From Mytilisepta virgata (taxonomy: Eukaryota; Mollusca; Bivalvia; Mytilida; Mytilidae): a DNA stretch of 64,000 bases. The stretch spans positions 92,091,539 through 92,155,538 of the forward strand of contig CM051519.1 in NCBI GenBank assembly GCA_028015205.1, in the 5' to 3' direction. The translations under genes and the position numbers were made by a program. This document shows positions 63,869 to 64,000 of the stretch, piece after piece (the stretch's first letter is position 1; every line of letters starts with the position of its first letter). The notes under the pieces were generated by a model, which saw only the letters and a list, made by a program, of their open reading frames with translations, was not told where the DNA came from and made no database searches.

Positions 63869-64000
63869 CTGCAAAAAATATATCATATTGCTTAATTTCC
63901 CTTCTTAAGAAAGTTCAACTTAATATTAGTTATATACAGATCTCATTTTGACAACAGGGAAAAAAGAGCGGAAATGATACTTCGGCAGTCATTTTACTCT

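Overview
The window is eukaryotic, AT-rich, intron-dense DNA. It lies inside one very large gene on the minus strand: the HECT-type E3 ubiquitin ligase HUWE1 (Mule/ARF-BP1/UREB1; yeast relative Tom1). I could join 47 coding exons with GT-AG introns and matching phases at every junction. They run from 63868 down to the TAA stop at 3346..3344 and give 9,012 nt: 3,003 residues plus stop. This is roughly the C-terminal two thirds of the protein. The upstream exons lie beyond position 64000. No other gene is convincingly present.

The organism is most likely a bivalve mollusc, probably a Mytilus-type mussel. This is inference. It rests on repeat families I associate with mussel genomes (the 'tcgtataaaaa'-ended elements, frequent ACATGTA motifs, tRNA-derived SINEs) and on the HUWE1 sequence being clearly metazoan but far from vertebrate.

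Protein layout, 5' to 3' of the gene (high to low coordinates): UBA domain (63.8 kb), UIM (62.5 kb), helical region, WWE domain (56.2-55.5 kb), a long alpha-helical scaffold (55.1-42.4 kb), an acidic Asp/Glu tract (42.4-35.0 kb), a Pro/Ser/Thr-rich linker (31-23.3 kb), three ubiquitin-binding UBM motifs (20.6-19.6 kb), a further helical region including one 1,229-bp exon (17.8-11.2 kb), and the catalytic HECT domain (9.8-3.3 kb). UBA, UIM and UBM bind ubiquitin, WWE is a putative ADP-ribose or protein-interaction module, and HECT carries the thioester cysteine. That cysteine's codon is split by the last intron. A 3' UTR with several possible poly(A) signals extends to about 1.9 kb. A possible last exon of a convergent plus-strand gene lies at 1498..1601 (weak).

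The introns are packed with repeats: five copies (two full length, about 2.2 kb) of one hairpin-ended element, all antisense to HUWE1; two tRNA-derived SINEs; TIR elements with pogo/Tigger-, Harbinger- and piggyBac-like signatures; several foldback elements; a 30-bp minisatellite of about 1.35 kb; a roughly 134-bp tandem array; and a 58-bp inverted-repeat-ended element in four nearly identical copies. Several insertions sit within tens of bases of HUWE1 splice sites. The most striking is a SINE whose 15-bp target duplication copies the 3' splice site of one exon. A diverged, in-frame tandem copy of part of the WWE exon also lies just downstream of that exon.
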